Positions 27,562 to 36,628 of a stretch of 64,000 bases of DNA are shown here, in pieces. This DNA is from Thermoplasmata archaeon (GTDB lineage Archaea; Thermoplasmatota; Thermoplasmata; Lutacidiplasmatales; UBA184). The notes under the pieces were generated by a model. It made no database searches. It was not told the DNA's origin and saw nothing but the letters and a program-made list of their open reading frames with translations. The stretch spans positions 119,300-183,299 of the forward strand of contig JAKIWL010000003.1 of the NCBI GenBank assembly GCA_022750055.1. Reading direction: 5' to 3'. Numbering within the stretch: position 1 is the stretch's first letter; every line of letters begins with the position of its first letter. A program made the translations under genes and the position numbers.

Positions 27562-28725
27562 CTAGCGGGCGCGCGGCTTCTTGGGCTTTGGGGTACCCTT
27601 TGGAGGGGGTCGTGGCTTCTTGGAAACCTCAACGGGCACGCGCGCAGCCTTCGGCGCCGCTGACGACCGACCGGCCGGTTTACCCCGGCGGGAAGCGCGA
27701 CGCCTCGGAGCCGCGGGGGTAGGGATCTCAGGGGCGGAGGGCGCGCGGGCCGGCGCCACGTCCGGCCGGGCCTCCGGTTCAGGGAGTCCGAGCTGGGCGG
27801 CGAGGGCCTTCTCCCGGTCGAACGTCAGGCCGAGGGCTCGCGCTCGCTCCCGTTCTGCGATGGCCGCCCGGGCCTCGTGGGTGCGTTCGAGGGCGACCGA
27901 TCGGACGTACCGGAATGTGGGGTCGTCGGGCGTCCGCTCCAGCATCTGCTCGATCTCCCGGCGAGCCGCAGGCCACGCCTGCTCGGCGATCAGGGCCGCG
28001 ACGAGGCGCGCCCGAACCGCGAGCCGTTCGGGATCTTCGGACAGGAGCGTCCGGTACGCGGCGATCTCCTCCTGGGTCTGTCCGAGCCGTCCGAGGATCG
28101 CGGCTTTGCCTAGCCGCGACTCGAGGTTCCCGGGGTCCGTCGCCAGCACCTCGTCATACGCCCGAGCCGCCTCGCTCGGAAGTCCGAGCTCGAGGAGGGA
28201 TTCGGCGATCCCATTCCGAGCGGGCATGAACTCTGGCTTCATGGTGGAGGCCTGCCGATAGAATCGCAGGGAAAGCGCCGGAACTCCCCATGTGCTCCAG
28301 CTGCGGGCCCGCTCCATGATCTCGTCCAACTGGCGGGCGCTTGGGAGCAGTCGGTTCGAGACGGGAGAGGCGTCGCCTCGGGGCTCCTCGCCGATCAACG
28401 GGCCGAGTCCGAGGCCGCGCACGAGTTCGACGAATCGCGACGAATCGACCACGGTCCCTCGACGCCGCAGCACTTCGGCGGCAAGGGCGAGCGGGAGTCG
28501 CCCGCGGGTCAAGACGACGAGTCGGTTTCCCTCCTCGCCCAACTCGAGCCCCAGTCGTTGGATGAACCCGAGCGAGACCTGGGCCGGGTCTTCGAGCATC
28601 GCATAGAGGAACCCATCGGTCGTCCGGGCGAGCACCCCCTCCGGGACCTGGCGCACCGAGGCGAAGGATTGGCCCATCGCCTCCAAGAGCTGGCTCGTGA
28701 GGTTCGCGAACTCCGGACCGGGCAC
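27562..28725 (-). CDS. TPR-repeat protein with basic C-terminal tail
   Basis: NLESRLGKAAILGRLGQTQEEIAAYRTLLSEDPERL... TPR-like helices; Lys/Arg/Pro-rich tail; GTG start chosen. Confidence 0.7.
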   Translation of the reverse strand: MPGPEFANLTSQLLEAMGQSFASVRQVPEGVLARTTDGFLYAMLEDPAQVSLGFIQRLGLELGEEGNRLVVLTRGRLPLALAAEVLRRRGTVVDSSRFVELVRGLGLGPLIGEEPRGDASPVSNRLLPSARQLDEIMERARSWSTWGVPALSLRFYRQASTMKPEFMPARNGIAESLLELGLPSEAARAYDEVLATDPGNLESRLGKAAILGRLGQTQEEIAAYRTLLSEDPERLAVRARLVAALIAEQAWPAARREIEQMLERTPDDPTFRYVRSVALERTHEARAAIAERERARALGLTFDREKALAAQLGLPEPEARPDVAPARAPSAPEIPTPAAPRRRASRRGKPAGRSSAAPKAARVPVEVSKKPRPPPKGTPKPKKPRAR

Positions 28726-28745
28726 GCCGGTTTGATAAGAACGCG

Positions 28746-28756
28746 ACTTAAATATG
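28746..28756. promoter_or_regulatory. TATA-like promoter element between divergent TPR gene and GGPP synthase
   Basis: acttaaatatg; AT-rich island in GC-rich DNA, appropriate spacing to GTG 28787. Confidence 0.5.
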
Positions 28757-28786
28757 TGCACTCCTCGATGCAACGGTCGAACCCCC

Positions 28787-29848
28787 GTGGACCTCGACGA
28801 CCTCACCCGCTGGATACCGGCCGTCGAGCGAACCCTCAAGTCGACGTATCGCAGCGAGCGCCGACGCGTCGCGCCGGAGTTCCGGACCCAGGTGAAGCTG
28901 CTGGAGCGCTTCGCCCTGCGCGGCGGGAAGCGGTTCCGCGCCTTGATGGTCCTTGCGGGATACCACCTCGCGACGCGGCGCCCGCCGACGGCGGCTCTGC
29001 CGGCCGCGGCGGCGATGGAGCACTTCCAGAGCTGGATGCTCATCCACGACGACATCATCGACCACGCGGAAGTGCGGCGAGGAGGACCCACGGTCCACCG
29101 AGCTCTCGAGCGAGAATTGCGTGCGAGGCGCAGCCTCGGGGATCCCGCGTCCCTGGGGGTGGGCTTGGGGATCACCCTCGGGGACCTCGAAGAGCCGTTC
29201 ACCGTGGCTGGGCTGATCGACTGTCCCGTCCCCGTTGCGCGACGCCTCCGAGCCCTCCGGCAGTACGTCCAGATGACCCGGCTGACGGCATATGGACAGG
29301 TCCTCGACATCCTCAACGGCGCTCGGCCGGTGGGCGACATCGCAGAGTCGGACGTTCTCTGGGTCCACCGGCTCAAGTCCGCCATCTACACGGTCGCCAA
29401 CCCCTTGAAGATCGGGGCCACGCTCGGCGGGGGCTCCGACGGGCTGCTCGAGGAGTTGGAACACTTCGGCGGCGACATCGGGGTCGCCTTCCAACTTCGG
29501 GACGACATCCTCGGTACTGGATTCGACTCGGGGGCGGCCGGGAAGAGCGCAAACGACCTGATCGAAGGTAAGCGAACCCTCCTCGTCGTGAAGGCCTGGG
29601 AAGGCACCGACGCCACCGGTCGTGCGGTCCTAGCGGGCGTGCTCGGGAACTCCTCGGCATCGCCCGCGAAGGTGGAGAGGGCCCGCCGAGTCATCGAGGA
29701 GAGCGGCAGCCTTCGCTACTCGGAAACGCTGATCCGACGGCTCTCGGAGCGCGCCTACCGAAGGGTGAGGGCGAGTCGCCGCGTCTCCACGGCGGGCAAG
29801 GGCCTGCTGCTCCAAGTCGGGGACCGGCTCGTCCACCGTGCGTCGTGA
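28787..29848 (+). CDS. idsA: Polyprenyl (geranylgeranyl) diphosphate synthase
   Basis: LRGGKRFRALMV, LIHDDIIDHAEVRRGGPTVH (FARM), FQLRDDILGTGFD (SARM); GTG start about 30 nt downstream of a TATA-like element. Confidence 0.92.
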   Translation: MDLDDLTRWIPAVERTLKSTYRSERRRVAPEFRTQVKLLERFALRGGKRFRALMVLAGYHLATRRPPTAALPAAAAMEHFQSWMLIHDDIIDHAEVRRGGPTVHRALERELRARRSLGDPASLGVGLGITLGDLEEPFTVAGLIDCPVPVARRLRALRQYVQMTRLTAYGQVLDILNGARPVGDIAESDVLWVHRLKSAIYTVANPLKIGATLGGGSDGLLEELEHFGGDIGVAFQLRDDILGTGFDSGAAGKSANDLIEGKRTLLVVKAWEGTDATGRAVLAGVLGNSSASPAKVERARRVIEESGSLRYSETLIRRLSERAYRRVRASRRVSTAGKGLLLQVGDRLVHRAS

Positions 29849-29928
29849 CCCCCCCGTCGGTGAGGGGCGGAGGTCCGCCCAAGGTTCATGCGATCGGACT
29901 CGAACCCGCAGGTTCGGCCCACGGCGGA

Positions 29929-30306
29929 CTACGCTCCCGGAGAGCGAACTTCTGACGTGACGCCGGCGGCCTGGAGCGCCTCGCTCAGTTCCTTCTGCAT
30001 CAGCGAGTAGCGCTCCTTGAGGTGATTCTCCTGGCGTTCCAGGGCCTTCACTCGGACCTCGAGCGTTTCCTTCTCTTCGCCGAGCAATTCCTCGACCTCC
30101 TTACGGTCCTTCGCGCGCACGAGCAATCCCCCGATGGGGCGGTAGACCGTCGAATCCTCCGGGATCTTCGTCAACGCATCGAGGGTGTGCACGGTCTCGC
30201 GCAGCTTCAGGTCCATCTGGAGCCGCTGTTGGGTATACTGGGAAAGTTCCTGCTGGAGCCGCTGAAATTGCTTGATGTCGTTCTGAAGCTTCGCCGGTAG
30301 CGCCAC
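29929..30306 (-). CDS. pfdB: Prefoldin subunit beta
   Basis: KLQNDIKQFQRLQQELSQYTQQRLQMDLKLRETVHTLDALTKIPEDSTVYRPIGGLLVRA. Confidence 0.95.
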   Translation of the reverse strand: MALPAKLQNDIKQFQRLQQELSQYTQQRLQMDLKLRETVHTLDALTKIPEDSTVYRPIGGLLVRAKDRKEVEELLGEEKETLEVRVKALERQENHLKERYSLMQKELSEALQAAGVTSEVRSPGA

Positions 30307-30348
30307 GGGCCTCGCGAGGCGGGGCGACCGAGATAAGCACTTCGGACC

Positions 30349-30648
30349 TCAGGGCGCTCGAGATGCGCTCCCTGCGCCGCCGCGCGCGCCGCCGGCGACG
30401 CGTTCCGTCTCGAGGGCCAGTCTGACCCAGCCAAGGTACGCGTTCAGGGCCGCGCGCAGCGCCCCGGCATCCTCCGCTTCGACGTCCAGAGCGACGGTGC
30501 GATCATCCGGTCGGGAAAGCGTCGCCCGAGATCGCGGAACCTCCCGGGCCGCCTCGGGTCGAAGCGCGCGCTCGAGGTGGTCCGCGGAGTTGGGATCGAC
30601 GCGCTGCACTCGAATGGTCGCCTTCCACGTCGACGGCGCGGCCGTCAC
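30349..30648 (-). CDS. pcc1: KEOPS complex subunit Pcc1
   Basis: WKATIRVQ...LERALRPEA...VALDVEAEDAGALRAALNAYLGWVRLALE; GTGA overlap with purB stop/start. Confidence 0.8.
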   Translation of the reverse strand: MTAAPSTWKATIRVQRVDPNSADHLERALRPEAAREVPRSRATLSRPDDRTVALDVEAEDAGALRAALNAYLGWVRLALETERVAGGARGGAGSASRAP

Positions 30649-32012
30649 GGGGTCAGCTGAGGATCGAGCTGTTGCAGGACCCGGTCGGTCTTCTCGGCGG
30701 CCGCCTTCACGTATCGGTCTGGATCCACCAGGGGTCCCAACTCGGCCCCGGAGATCCACTTCGCAACCTCCGGACTCGCCTTGGCGCGCTCGGCAAGAGA
30801 GTCGCCGGCGCCGAAGTCCCGGGTCAACCTCCGAAGCAGATCATGGGCCTCGTTCCTGGGGAGACCCTTCTGGGTCAAGGCGAGCATCAGCCCCTCCGCC
30901 ATCGCCGAACCTCCGAACTCGGAGAGATTGCGGGCCATCCGTCCGGGGTCGACCACGAGGTGGGTGAACACGTCGACGAGCTTTCGCAACAGATCGTCCG
31001 TCAGGATGACCGCATGGGGGACGACGATGCGCTCGGCAGCGGAGTTGGTCAGGTCGCGCTCGTGCCACAGGGCGATGCTTTCGAGAGGGGGGAGGGCGAG
31101 CGCGCGCACGACGCGGGCGAGCGAGGTGACATTCTCCGACAGCATGGGATTGCGCTTCTGGGCCATCGTGGAGGAGCCGACTTGACGCGTCTCGTCGAAC
31201 CACTCCGAGGCTTCCGCGATCTCCGTCCGTTGGAGGTTTCGCACCTCGGTGGACAACCGTTCGGCCGTGCCGGCGACGAGGGCGAGCAAGTTCGTGAACT
31301 CCGCGATCCGGTCCCGGCCAACGATCTGTGTCGGGGCCTCGTCCGCATCGAGGCCGAGGATCGCCATGACGCGTCGCTCGACGCGCTCCGCCTCCCGACC
31401 GAAGCCGGCGCCGGTTCCCACGGCGCCGGACATCTTGCCGACCGCGATACGAGGCAGCAGCTGATCCAGCCGACGCCGTTGTCGCAGGACCTCCGCGGCG
31501 GCGACCGCCATCTTGTAACCGAAGCTCAAGGGGACCGCCGCTTGTCCGTGGGTCCGTCCGAGCTCGGGGGTGGCGCGGTGGGTTCGGGCGAGGGCCGCTA
31601 GCGCCCTGGCGAGGTCGGTCAGGTCGGTCCGCAGGACCCCCACCGAAGCCTGGAGCTCGAGCCCGAGCACCGTGTCCGTGATGTCGTTCGAGGTCGCGCC
31701 GTAATGGACCCACCCGGCGCCGGCTCCCGATTTCTCCGCCAACGCGCGAGTCAACGCCATGACATCATGTTTGAGCTCGCTCTCGAGCTCGTCGACACGG
31801 GCCAGCAGGACCCTTCCGCCCCGAGCGGCCTCTCCGATCGCGTTTGCCGCCTCTCGCGGGATCATCCCGGCCTCGGCTTCGGATTCGGCGAGGGCCGCCT
31901 CGACGAGGAGGGCACGGCGCAATCGTGCCTCCCGAGAGAACAGGGCTCGGACCTCGTTGCGTCCGTAGCGATACTCCAGGGCGCAGATCGGTCCAGGGTC
32001 GTGGTCGGGCAC
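30645..32012 (-). CDS. purB: Adenylosuccinate lyase
   Basis: TSNDITDTVLGL, RTHGQAAVPLSFG, SSTMAQKRNPMLSENV signature; GTG start chosen downstream of a TATA-like element. Confidence 0.94.
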   Translation of the reverse strand: MPDHDPGPICALEYRYGRNEVRALFSREARLRRALLVEAALAESEAEAGMIPREAANAIGEAARGGRVLLARVDELESELKHDVMALTRALAEKSGAGAGWVHYGATSNDITDTVLGLELQASVGVLRTDLTDLARALAALARTHRATPELGRTHGQAAVPLSFGYKMAVAAAEVLRQRRRLDQLLPRIAVGKMSGAVGTGAGFGREAERVERRVMAILGLDADEAPTQIVGRDRIAEFTNLLALVAGTAERLSTEVRNLQRTEIAEASEWFDETRQVGSSTMAQKRNPMLSENVTSLARVVRALALPPLESIALWHERDLTNSAAERIVVPHAVILTDDLLRKLVDVFTHLVVDPGRMARNLSEFGGSAMAEGLMLALTQKGLPRNEAHDLLRRLTRDFGAGDSLAERAKASPEVAKWISGAELGPLVDPDRYVKAAAEKTDRVLQQLDPQLTP

Positions 32013-32033
32013 GACCCGGGACTTGGCCCCCGG

Positions 32034-32042
32034 TATATTATG
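32034..32042 (-). promoter_or_regulatory. TATA-like element upstream of purB
   Basis: ggtatattatgg about 25 nt upstream of the GTG start. Confidence 0.45.
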
Positions 32043-32117
32043 GGGTAGGCGGCCTGCGCGGGTGGTGGCGCGGTTCGCGGACCCGGGGGGGTCGGAGCGA
32101 AGGCCACCGCCCCGTGC

Positions 32118-33071
32118 ATGAGAATCGTAGTCGCGCTCGGCGGAAACGCGCTCGCGCGAGCCGGAGGCAAGGGGAGCTGGTCGGAAGCGGTGGGGCAGAT
32201 GGAGCTCGCGGCCCCCGTGCTCGCCCAGGTCGTCGGTCGAGGCCACGAGCTGATCCTGACCCATGGCAACGGGCCGCAGGTCGGCCGTCTGCTGCGCCAA
32301 GACGAGCTCGCCGAGGGCGAGGTCCCCTTCCTTCCGATCCACGTGCTCGTGGCCGAGAGCGCGGGGCAGATCGGCTACCTGATCCAAGAGGCGCTCGCGC
32401 CGGCTTTGCGGCGGGTGCGGGCGCGGAGGACCGTAGTCCCGTTCGTCTGCCGCATGGAGGTCGCCCCCACGGATCCCGCGTTCCGCCGGCCCACGAAGCC
32501 GGTCGGAAGGTACTATTCGGATTCTGAAGCGCGCCGCCTTCGACGGGACGCGCGTTGGACGATGGCCCTCGACCGCTCCCGCGGAGGCTGGAGACGCCTG
32601 CTACCCTCCCCCCGGCCCCGGCGTTGGCTTGAAGGAAGGACCGTCCGCGACTGGCTCGAGCGCGGCTTCGGGCAGAGCTGCGTACCGGTGGTGACGGGCG
32701 GGGGCGGGGTGCCCGTCGTCGCTCGAGGTCGCGGGCGATACGACGGGGTCGAAGCGGTGATCGACAAGGACCTCGCCGCGGCCTTGGTCGCCCGTCAACT
32801 GAACGCGGATGTGTTGGTGATCGCGACGGATGTGCCCGGAATCGCCCTCGGCTTTCGTTCTGCCTCGCCGGTGTGGCTACGGAAGGCGTCTCTCCGGCAG
32901 CTTGGCGCCGCGGCGACCCGGGGTGAATTCGATCCCGGTTCGATGGGACCCAAGGTCGAGGCGGTGACGGAATTCGTGCGTCGCACCGGCCGAGTCGCGA
33001 TCGTCACCGAGATCAGTTCCCTGGTCCGCGCGCTCGACGGTGGCGCGGGGACGACGGTCAGCCGACTGTAG
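32118..33071 (+). CDS. arcC: Carbamate kinase
   Basis: MRIVVALGGNALARAGGKG, ILTHGNGPQVG, VTGGGGVPVV, VIDKDLAAALVARQLNADVLVIATDV. Confidence 0.94.
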   Translation: MRIVVALGGNALARAGGKGSWSEAVGQMELAAPVLAQVVGRGHELILTHGNGPQVGRLLRQDELAEGEVPFLPIHVLVAESAGQIGYLIQEALAPALRRVRARRTVVPFVCRMEVAPTDPAFRRPTKPVGRYYSDSEARRLRRDARWTMALDRSRGGWRRLLPSPRPRRWLEGRTVRDWLERGFGQSCVPVVTGGGGVPVVARGRGRYDGVEAVIDKDLAAALVARQLNADVLVIATDVPGIALGFRSASPVWLRKASLRQLGAAATRGEFDPGSMGPKVEAVTEFVRRTGRVAIVTEISSLVRALDGGAGTTVSRL

Positions 33072-33082
33072 GAGTCACCGAA

Positions 33083-33886
33083 TCAGACCGGTCGGGGCCG
33101 GGTCCGGTCGAGTCGGTGGAGGTCCCGCGCGACGCCGCTTCCGTATTGAAGGGCGACCTTGGGTCGGTCGGCGAGAAGCGTGGGCAGACCGCGATGCCGG
33201 GCCCACGCCCTCTGAAGCGGCTTGGTCAGGTCCTTCGGCCCGATGGGCCCGAGGGGTCGTGCGAGGGCCCAATCGGAAAACGATCTGTCGAGGTAGGGGG
33301 ACCTCAGGTCCTTACCCAAGTCGACCGCGAGTTCCCTCGACCGCGGCCAATCCTCGCTCAGGAGACGGTCCCAATCCCGGCGGCGTCGCTCCTGGAGCGC
33401 AACTCCGTCGAGACTCCGGAAATGGGCATATCCACCAAAGAGCTCGTCCGCGCCCTGGCCCGCGATGACCCGTTCGTTCGTGGCCGCCCGCAGACCTACC
33501 CCCAAGGCGACCTGCACGCTGCGAGCCGGCTCGCGCAGGGGGCCCGTCCGGCTCTCTAACCGGGTCAGCGACTCCTGAAGCTCCCGGTCCGTGAACTCGG
33601 CGACCCGTATCGGGAGGCCGAGCTCGCGGGCGGACAGCGTCGCCGGGAGCAGGTCCCGGCTTCCCGCGTTCCCGACCGTGATCAACTCGACGGGCACGGA
33701 GGACCGCAGGCCGTGCACCACCAAACCGGAGTCCAGCCCGCCCCCAAACAGGATCGACACGGCGGATGCGCCCGAGACCGACCGGGCCAGCGCCGCGTCG
33801 AACCTTCGGTCGAGTTCGCAGAAGTACGCAGCCGGTCCACGCGGATCGGACGGATCGGACCGATCGCAAGGGTGGGGTGCCTGCAT
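33083..33886 (-). CDS. Asparagine synthase (AsnB C-terminal) domain protein without glutaminase domain
   Basis: AVSILFGGGLDSGLVVHGL, VIAGQGADELFGGYAHF, LRSPYLDRSFSDWA. Confidence 0.82.
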   Translation of the reverse strand: MQAPHPCDRSDPSDPRGPAAYFCELDRRFDAALARSVSGASAVSILFGGGLDSGLVVHGLRSSVPVELITVGNAGSRDLLPATLSARELGLPIRVAEFTDRELQESLTRLESRTGPLREPARSVQVALGVGLRAATNERVIAGQGADELFGGYAHFRSLDGVALQERRRRDWDRLLSEDWPRSRELAVDLGKDLRSPYLDRSFSDWALARPLGPIGPKDLTKPLQRAWARHRGLPTLLADRPKVALQYGSGVARDLHRLDRTRPRPV

Positions 33887-34005
33887 CGCCGGATCGGACG
33901 CTGGCGATCCCGCATGAAGAAGCTTTGCCGGCCCCGCGCGGTGCTCCCGAGGGCACCCCGGCTGAAGTAAAAGCTCCCCGAGGACCTGTCCGCTGGAAGA
34001 GACCG

Positions 34006-34602
34006 ATGGAGGTAGTTAGACCCCCAGGGTCACGGCCGTTGCCGGGAGGCGGGCCGCGTAAGGCGGTCTTTGTCGACCGGGACGGAACGCTCAATCCGGA
34101 CCTGAAGTACCTTCGGGAGGCTGAGCGGCTTGAGGTCTACCGGGGCGTCATCGCCGGCATCCGGATCCTGAAGGCCCACGGGTATCTGATCGTCTGCGTG
34201 ACCAACCAATCCGGAGTGGAGCGGGGATTCTACACGGACGCCGATGTAACGCGCATCCACGAGCGGGTGAACCAGATACTCGGCCGGGGTGGAGTCGCCG
34301 TCGACCGCTTCTACTACTGCCCCCACGCACCCGAACACGGATGTGAATGCCGAAAGCCCGGTACGAAGCTCTTCCGGGACGCCGCCAATGACCTGGGGAT
34401 CGCGTGGGCCCGAAGCGCGGTCATCGGCGACCGTGTCCTCGACATCGAGGCCGGAGATCGACTGGGACTGTGTACCGTCCTCGTTCCGTCCCGCGGGCAC
34501 CGAGAGGAGGTGCTTCGTGAGTACCCTGCGAAGGGCCCCGAGCCGGACCTCCTGGCCCCATCGTTCTACGGGGCGGCCGTGCGCATCCTTCACCGCGGAT
34601 AG
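34006..34602 (+). CDS. HAD-superfamily D,D-heptose 1,7-bisphosphate phosphatase (GmhB)-like
   Basis: AVFVDRDGTLNPD, VTNQSGVERGFYT, YYCPHAPEHGCECRKPGTKLF, VIGDRVLDIEAG. Confidence 0.92.
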   Translation: MEVVRPPGSRPLPGGGPRKAVFVDRDGTLNPDLKYLREAERLEVYRGVIAGIRILKAHGYLIVCVTNQSGVERGFYTDADVTRIHERVNQILGRGGVAVDRFYYCPHAPEHGCECRKPGTKLFRDAANDLGIAWARSAVIGDRVLDIEAGDRLGLCTVLVPSRGHREEVLREYPAKGPEPDLLAPSFYGAAVRILHRG

Positions 34603-34653
34603 CCTACCGACAGCCTTTCATGCCCCGACCCGACTCCAAGTTGGGGTCCGAGT

Positions 34654-35412
34654 TTGGTCCTCCCGTTCTTAGCTGCTGGCGTTGGCGTTGCGGCGACCGC
34701 TGCGCTTTCGTATGCGTCGGTGCGCGTCGAAGCGCTCACGCCCCCAGCGGGGGGGGTCGCCTTCGCCTTCGGCGCGGTCATCGTGATCCTCGGCGGGTTT
34801 CCGTTCCTCGCCCTCCTCGTCCTGTTCGTGGCGGCGAGCGTCGTGGCGACCCGATACCGGATCCAGGAGAAGGAACAGCGACACGTCCAGGAAGGCCGAA
34901 AGGGGGAACGCGGCGTCTCCAACGTCGTGGCTCACATCCTGGTTCCCACCGCGCTCGTGCTGACGGCCTGGGTCTCGCCGAGCGTTCTCTCGTCGGCCAA
35001 TCTCTCGATCTTGTACTCGAGCGCCCTCGCATTCGGGGCGGCTGACACGTTCGCGAGCGAGTTCGGAGTACTCGCGGGCGGAGCCCGGTCCATCCTTACC
35101 GGTCGGAGGGTCGACGCGGGCACGAATGGCGGAGTGAGCGCGCTCGGAGAGGCCTGGGCGTTGGTCGGCGCGATCACGACGGCCCTGTTCGCCGTCTCGT
35201 TCCTGGTCGCGTTCGGGATGCTCAGCGCTCCTGCCGACCGCCTCATTGCGGTCGCGACGGCGTCGGGCTTCCTCGCATGCCAGGTCGATAGCGTCCTCGG
35301 GGAGGCCCTGGAGAACCGGGGTTACCTCACGAAGGGCGGGACGAATCTCTTGAGCATGGTCTCGAGCGTCTGGATCGCCGGTGGGTTGCTGTTCGCATTC
35401 GGGGTGGCATGA
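34654..35412 (+). CDS. DUF92 family integral membrane protein
   Basis: FGAADTFASEFGVL, TNGGVSALGEAWAL, QVDSVLGEALENRG, GTNLLSM motifs. Confidence 0.88.
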   Translation: MVLPFLAAGVGVAATAALSYASVRVEALTPPAGGVAFAFGAVIVILGGFPFLALLVLFVAASVVATRYRIQEKEQRHVQEGRKGERGVSNVVAHILVPTALVLTAWVSPSVLSSANLSILYSSALAFGAADTFASEFGVLAGGARSILTGRRVDAGTNGGVSALGEAWALVGAITTALFAVSFLVAFGMLSAPADRLIAVATASGFLACQVDSVLGEALENRGYLTKGGTNLLSMVSSVWIAGGLLFAFGVA

Positions 35413-36143
35413 GGGGCCGCCGCGTCGCAGAGGGTCCCTCCGTGGTGCTCCTCTCCGGCGGGATGGATTCTGCCACCTGCCTCGCCATCGCCGCTGCTCG
35501 GGGACCCGTCCACGCCCTCTCCGTGCGGTACGGCCAACGCCATGCGAGAGAGTTGGGCGCGGCTCGCGCCCTCGCTCGGTACTACCAAGCTACCGGCCCG
35601 GTGCTCGTCTCGCTTCCGCTCGGACCCCTGCTCGATTCGGACCTCACCAGGCCAGGGAGACGTCTTCCGGTCGGCCGGCCACGGGGTGGCTCGACGATCC
35701 CGACCACCTACGTTCCCGCTCGAAACACCATCCTGCTTTCCGTGGCGCTGGGGTACGCCGAGAGCCATCGAGTCCGGTCGATCTATCTGGGCGTCAACGC
35801 CGTCGACTACTCCGGATATCCGGATTGCCGTCCGGAGTTCCTCACCGCGTTCCGCCACCTGGCCCGACTGGCGACGCGCGAGGGAGTCGAGGGCCGGCCC
35901 ATCCGGATCCTCGCCCCGCTCCTGCGCATGACGAAGGCCGAGATCGTCCGCACTGGGGAACGACTCGGGGTTCCCTGGGCGCTGACCTGGAGCTGCTATG
36001 CGGGCGGCGAACGACCCTGCGGTCGCTGCGACGCGTGTCGGCTGCGAAGAATGGGATTCGCCCAGGCGGGAGTCAAGGACCCGCTCGCATCGGGGAGAGG
36101 GCCGAGATCCCTCCGCACCCCCGCCGCTAGGATACCGGGATGA
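35409..36143 (+). CDS. queC: 7-cyano-7-deazaguanine synthase QueC
   Basis: [18 protein letters not shown]-loop, [14 protein letters not shown], Zn site [15 protein letters not shown]; 4-nt overlap with the DUF92 gene. Confidence 0.95.
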   Translation: MRGRRVAEGPSVVLLSGGMDSATCLAIAAARGPVHALSVRYGQRHARELGAARALARYYQATGPVLVSLPLGPLLDSDLTRPGRRLPVGRPRGGSTIPTTYVPARNTILLSVALGYAESHRVRSIYLGVNAVDYSGYPDCRPEFLTAFRHLARLATREGVEGRPIRILAPLLRMTKAEIVRTGERLGVPWALTWSCYAGGERPCGRCDACRLRRMGFAQAGVKDPLASGRGPRSLRTPAARIPG

Positions 36144-36543
36144 CGGGCGAGGTGCAGAACGAGCAGCGCTTCGCCTTCAACGGGATCTGAGACAGGCACT
36201 CGGGACATTCCCGGGTGGTCGCAGCGGCGGCCGGTCGGCGGGCCTTCGCCCTCGCGTCCATCTGGGCCACCGGTCGCACCACGAGGAAGAACACGACCGC
36301 CGCGATGATCAGGAAGCTGACCAGCGCGTTGACGAACGCACCGATCTTGAAAACGCTCCCGTTGATGTTCACGCCGATCGAAGAGAAGTCAACGTGTCCG
36401 GGGATCCCGATCAGGGGAGTGATCAAGTCGGCGACCAGGGCCGTCACGACCGCCGTGAATGCGAGGCCGATCACGATTCCGACGGCGATGTCGATGACAT
36501 TGCCCTTGGTGATGAACTCCTTGAATTCCGAAGCGGCCGACAT
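36127..36543 (-). CDS. mscL: Large-conductance mechanosensitive channel MscL with C-terminal zinc ribbon
   Basis: [41 protein letters not shown]-terminal [18 protein letters not shown]. Confidence 0.93.
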   Translation of the reverse strand: MSAASEFKEFITKGNVIDIAVGIVIGLAFTAVVTALVADLITPLIGIPGHVDFSSIGVNINGSVFKIGAFVNALVSFLIIAAVVFFLVVRPVAQMDARAKARRPAAAATTRECPECLSQIPLKAKRCSFCTSPVIPVS

Positions 36544-36628
36544 CGGCGGTACGTCCGAAGTCGGGTATTCCACCCCGGCTAGATAAGCGTCCGGCGACCG
36601 CGAAGGAGCCCTCCGACCGCAGGCCGGT

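Noticed and set aside
29900-29935. tRNA-like T-arm (GATCGGACTCGAACC) between GGPP synthase and prefoldin beta
   Set aside because: Flanking bases do not form a T stem and no matching acceptor, D or anticodon arms were found
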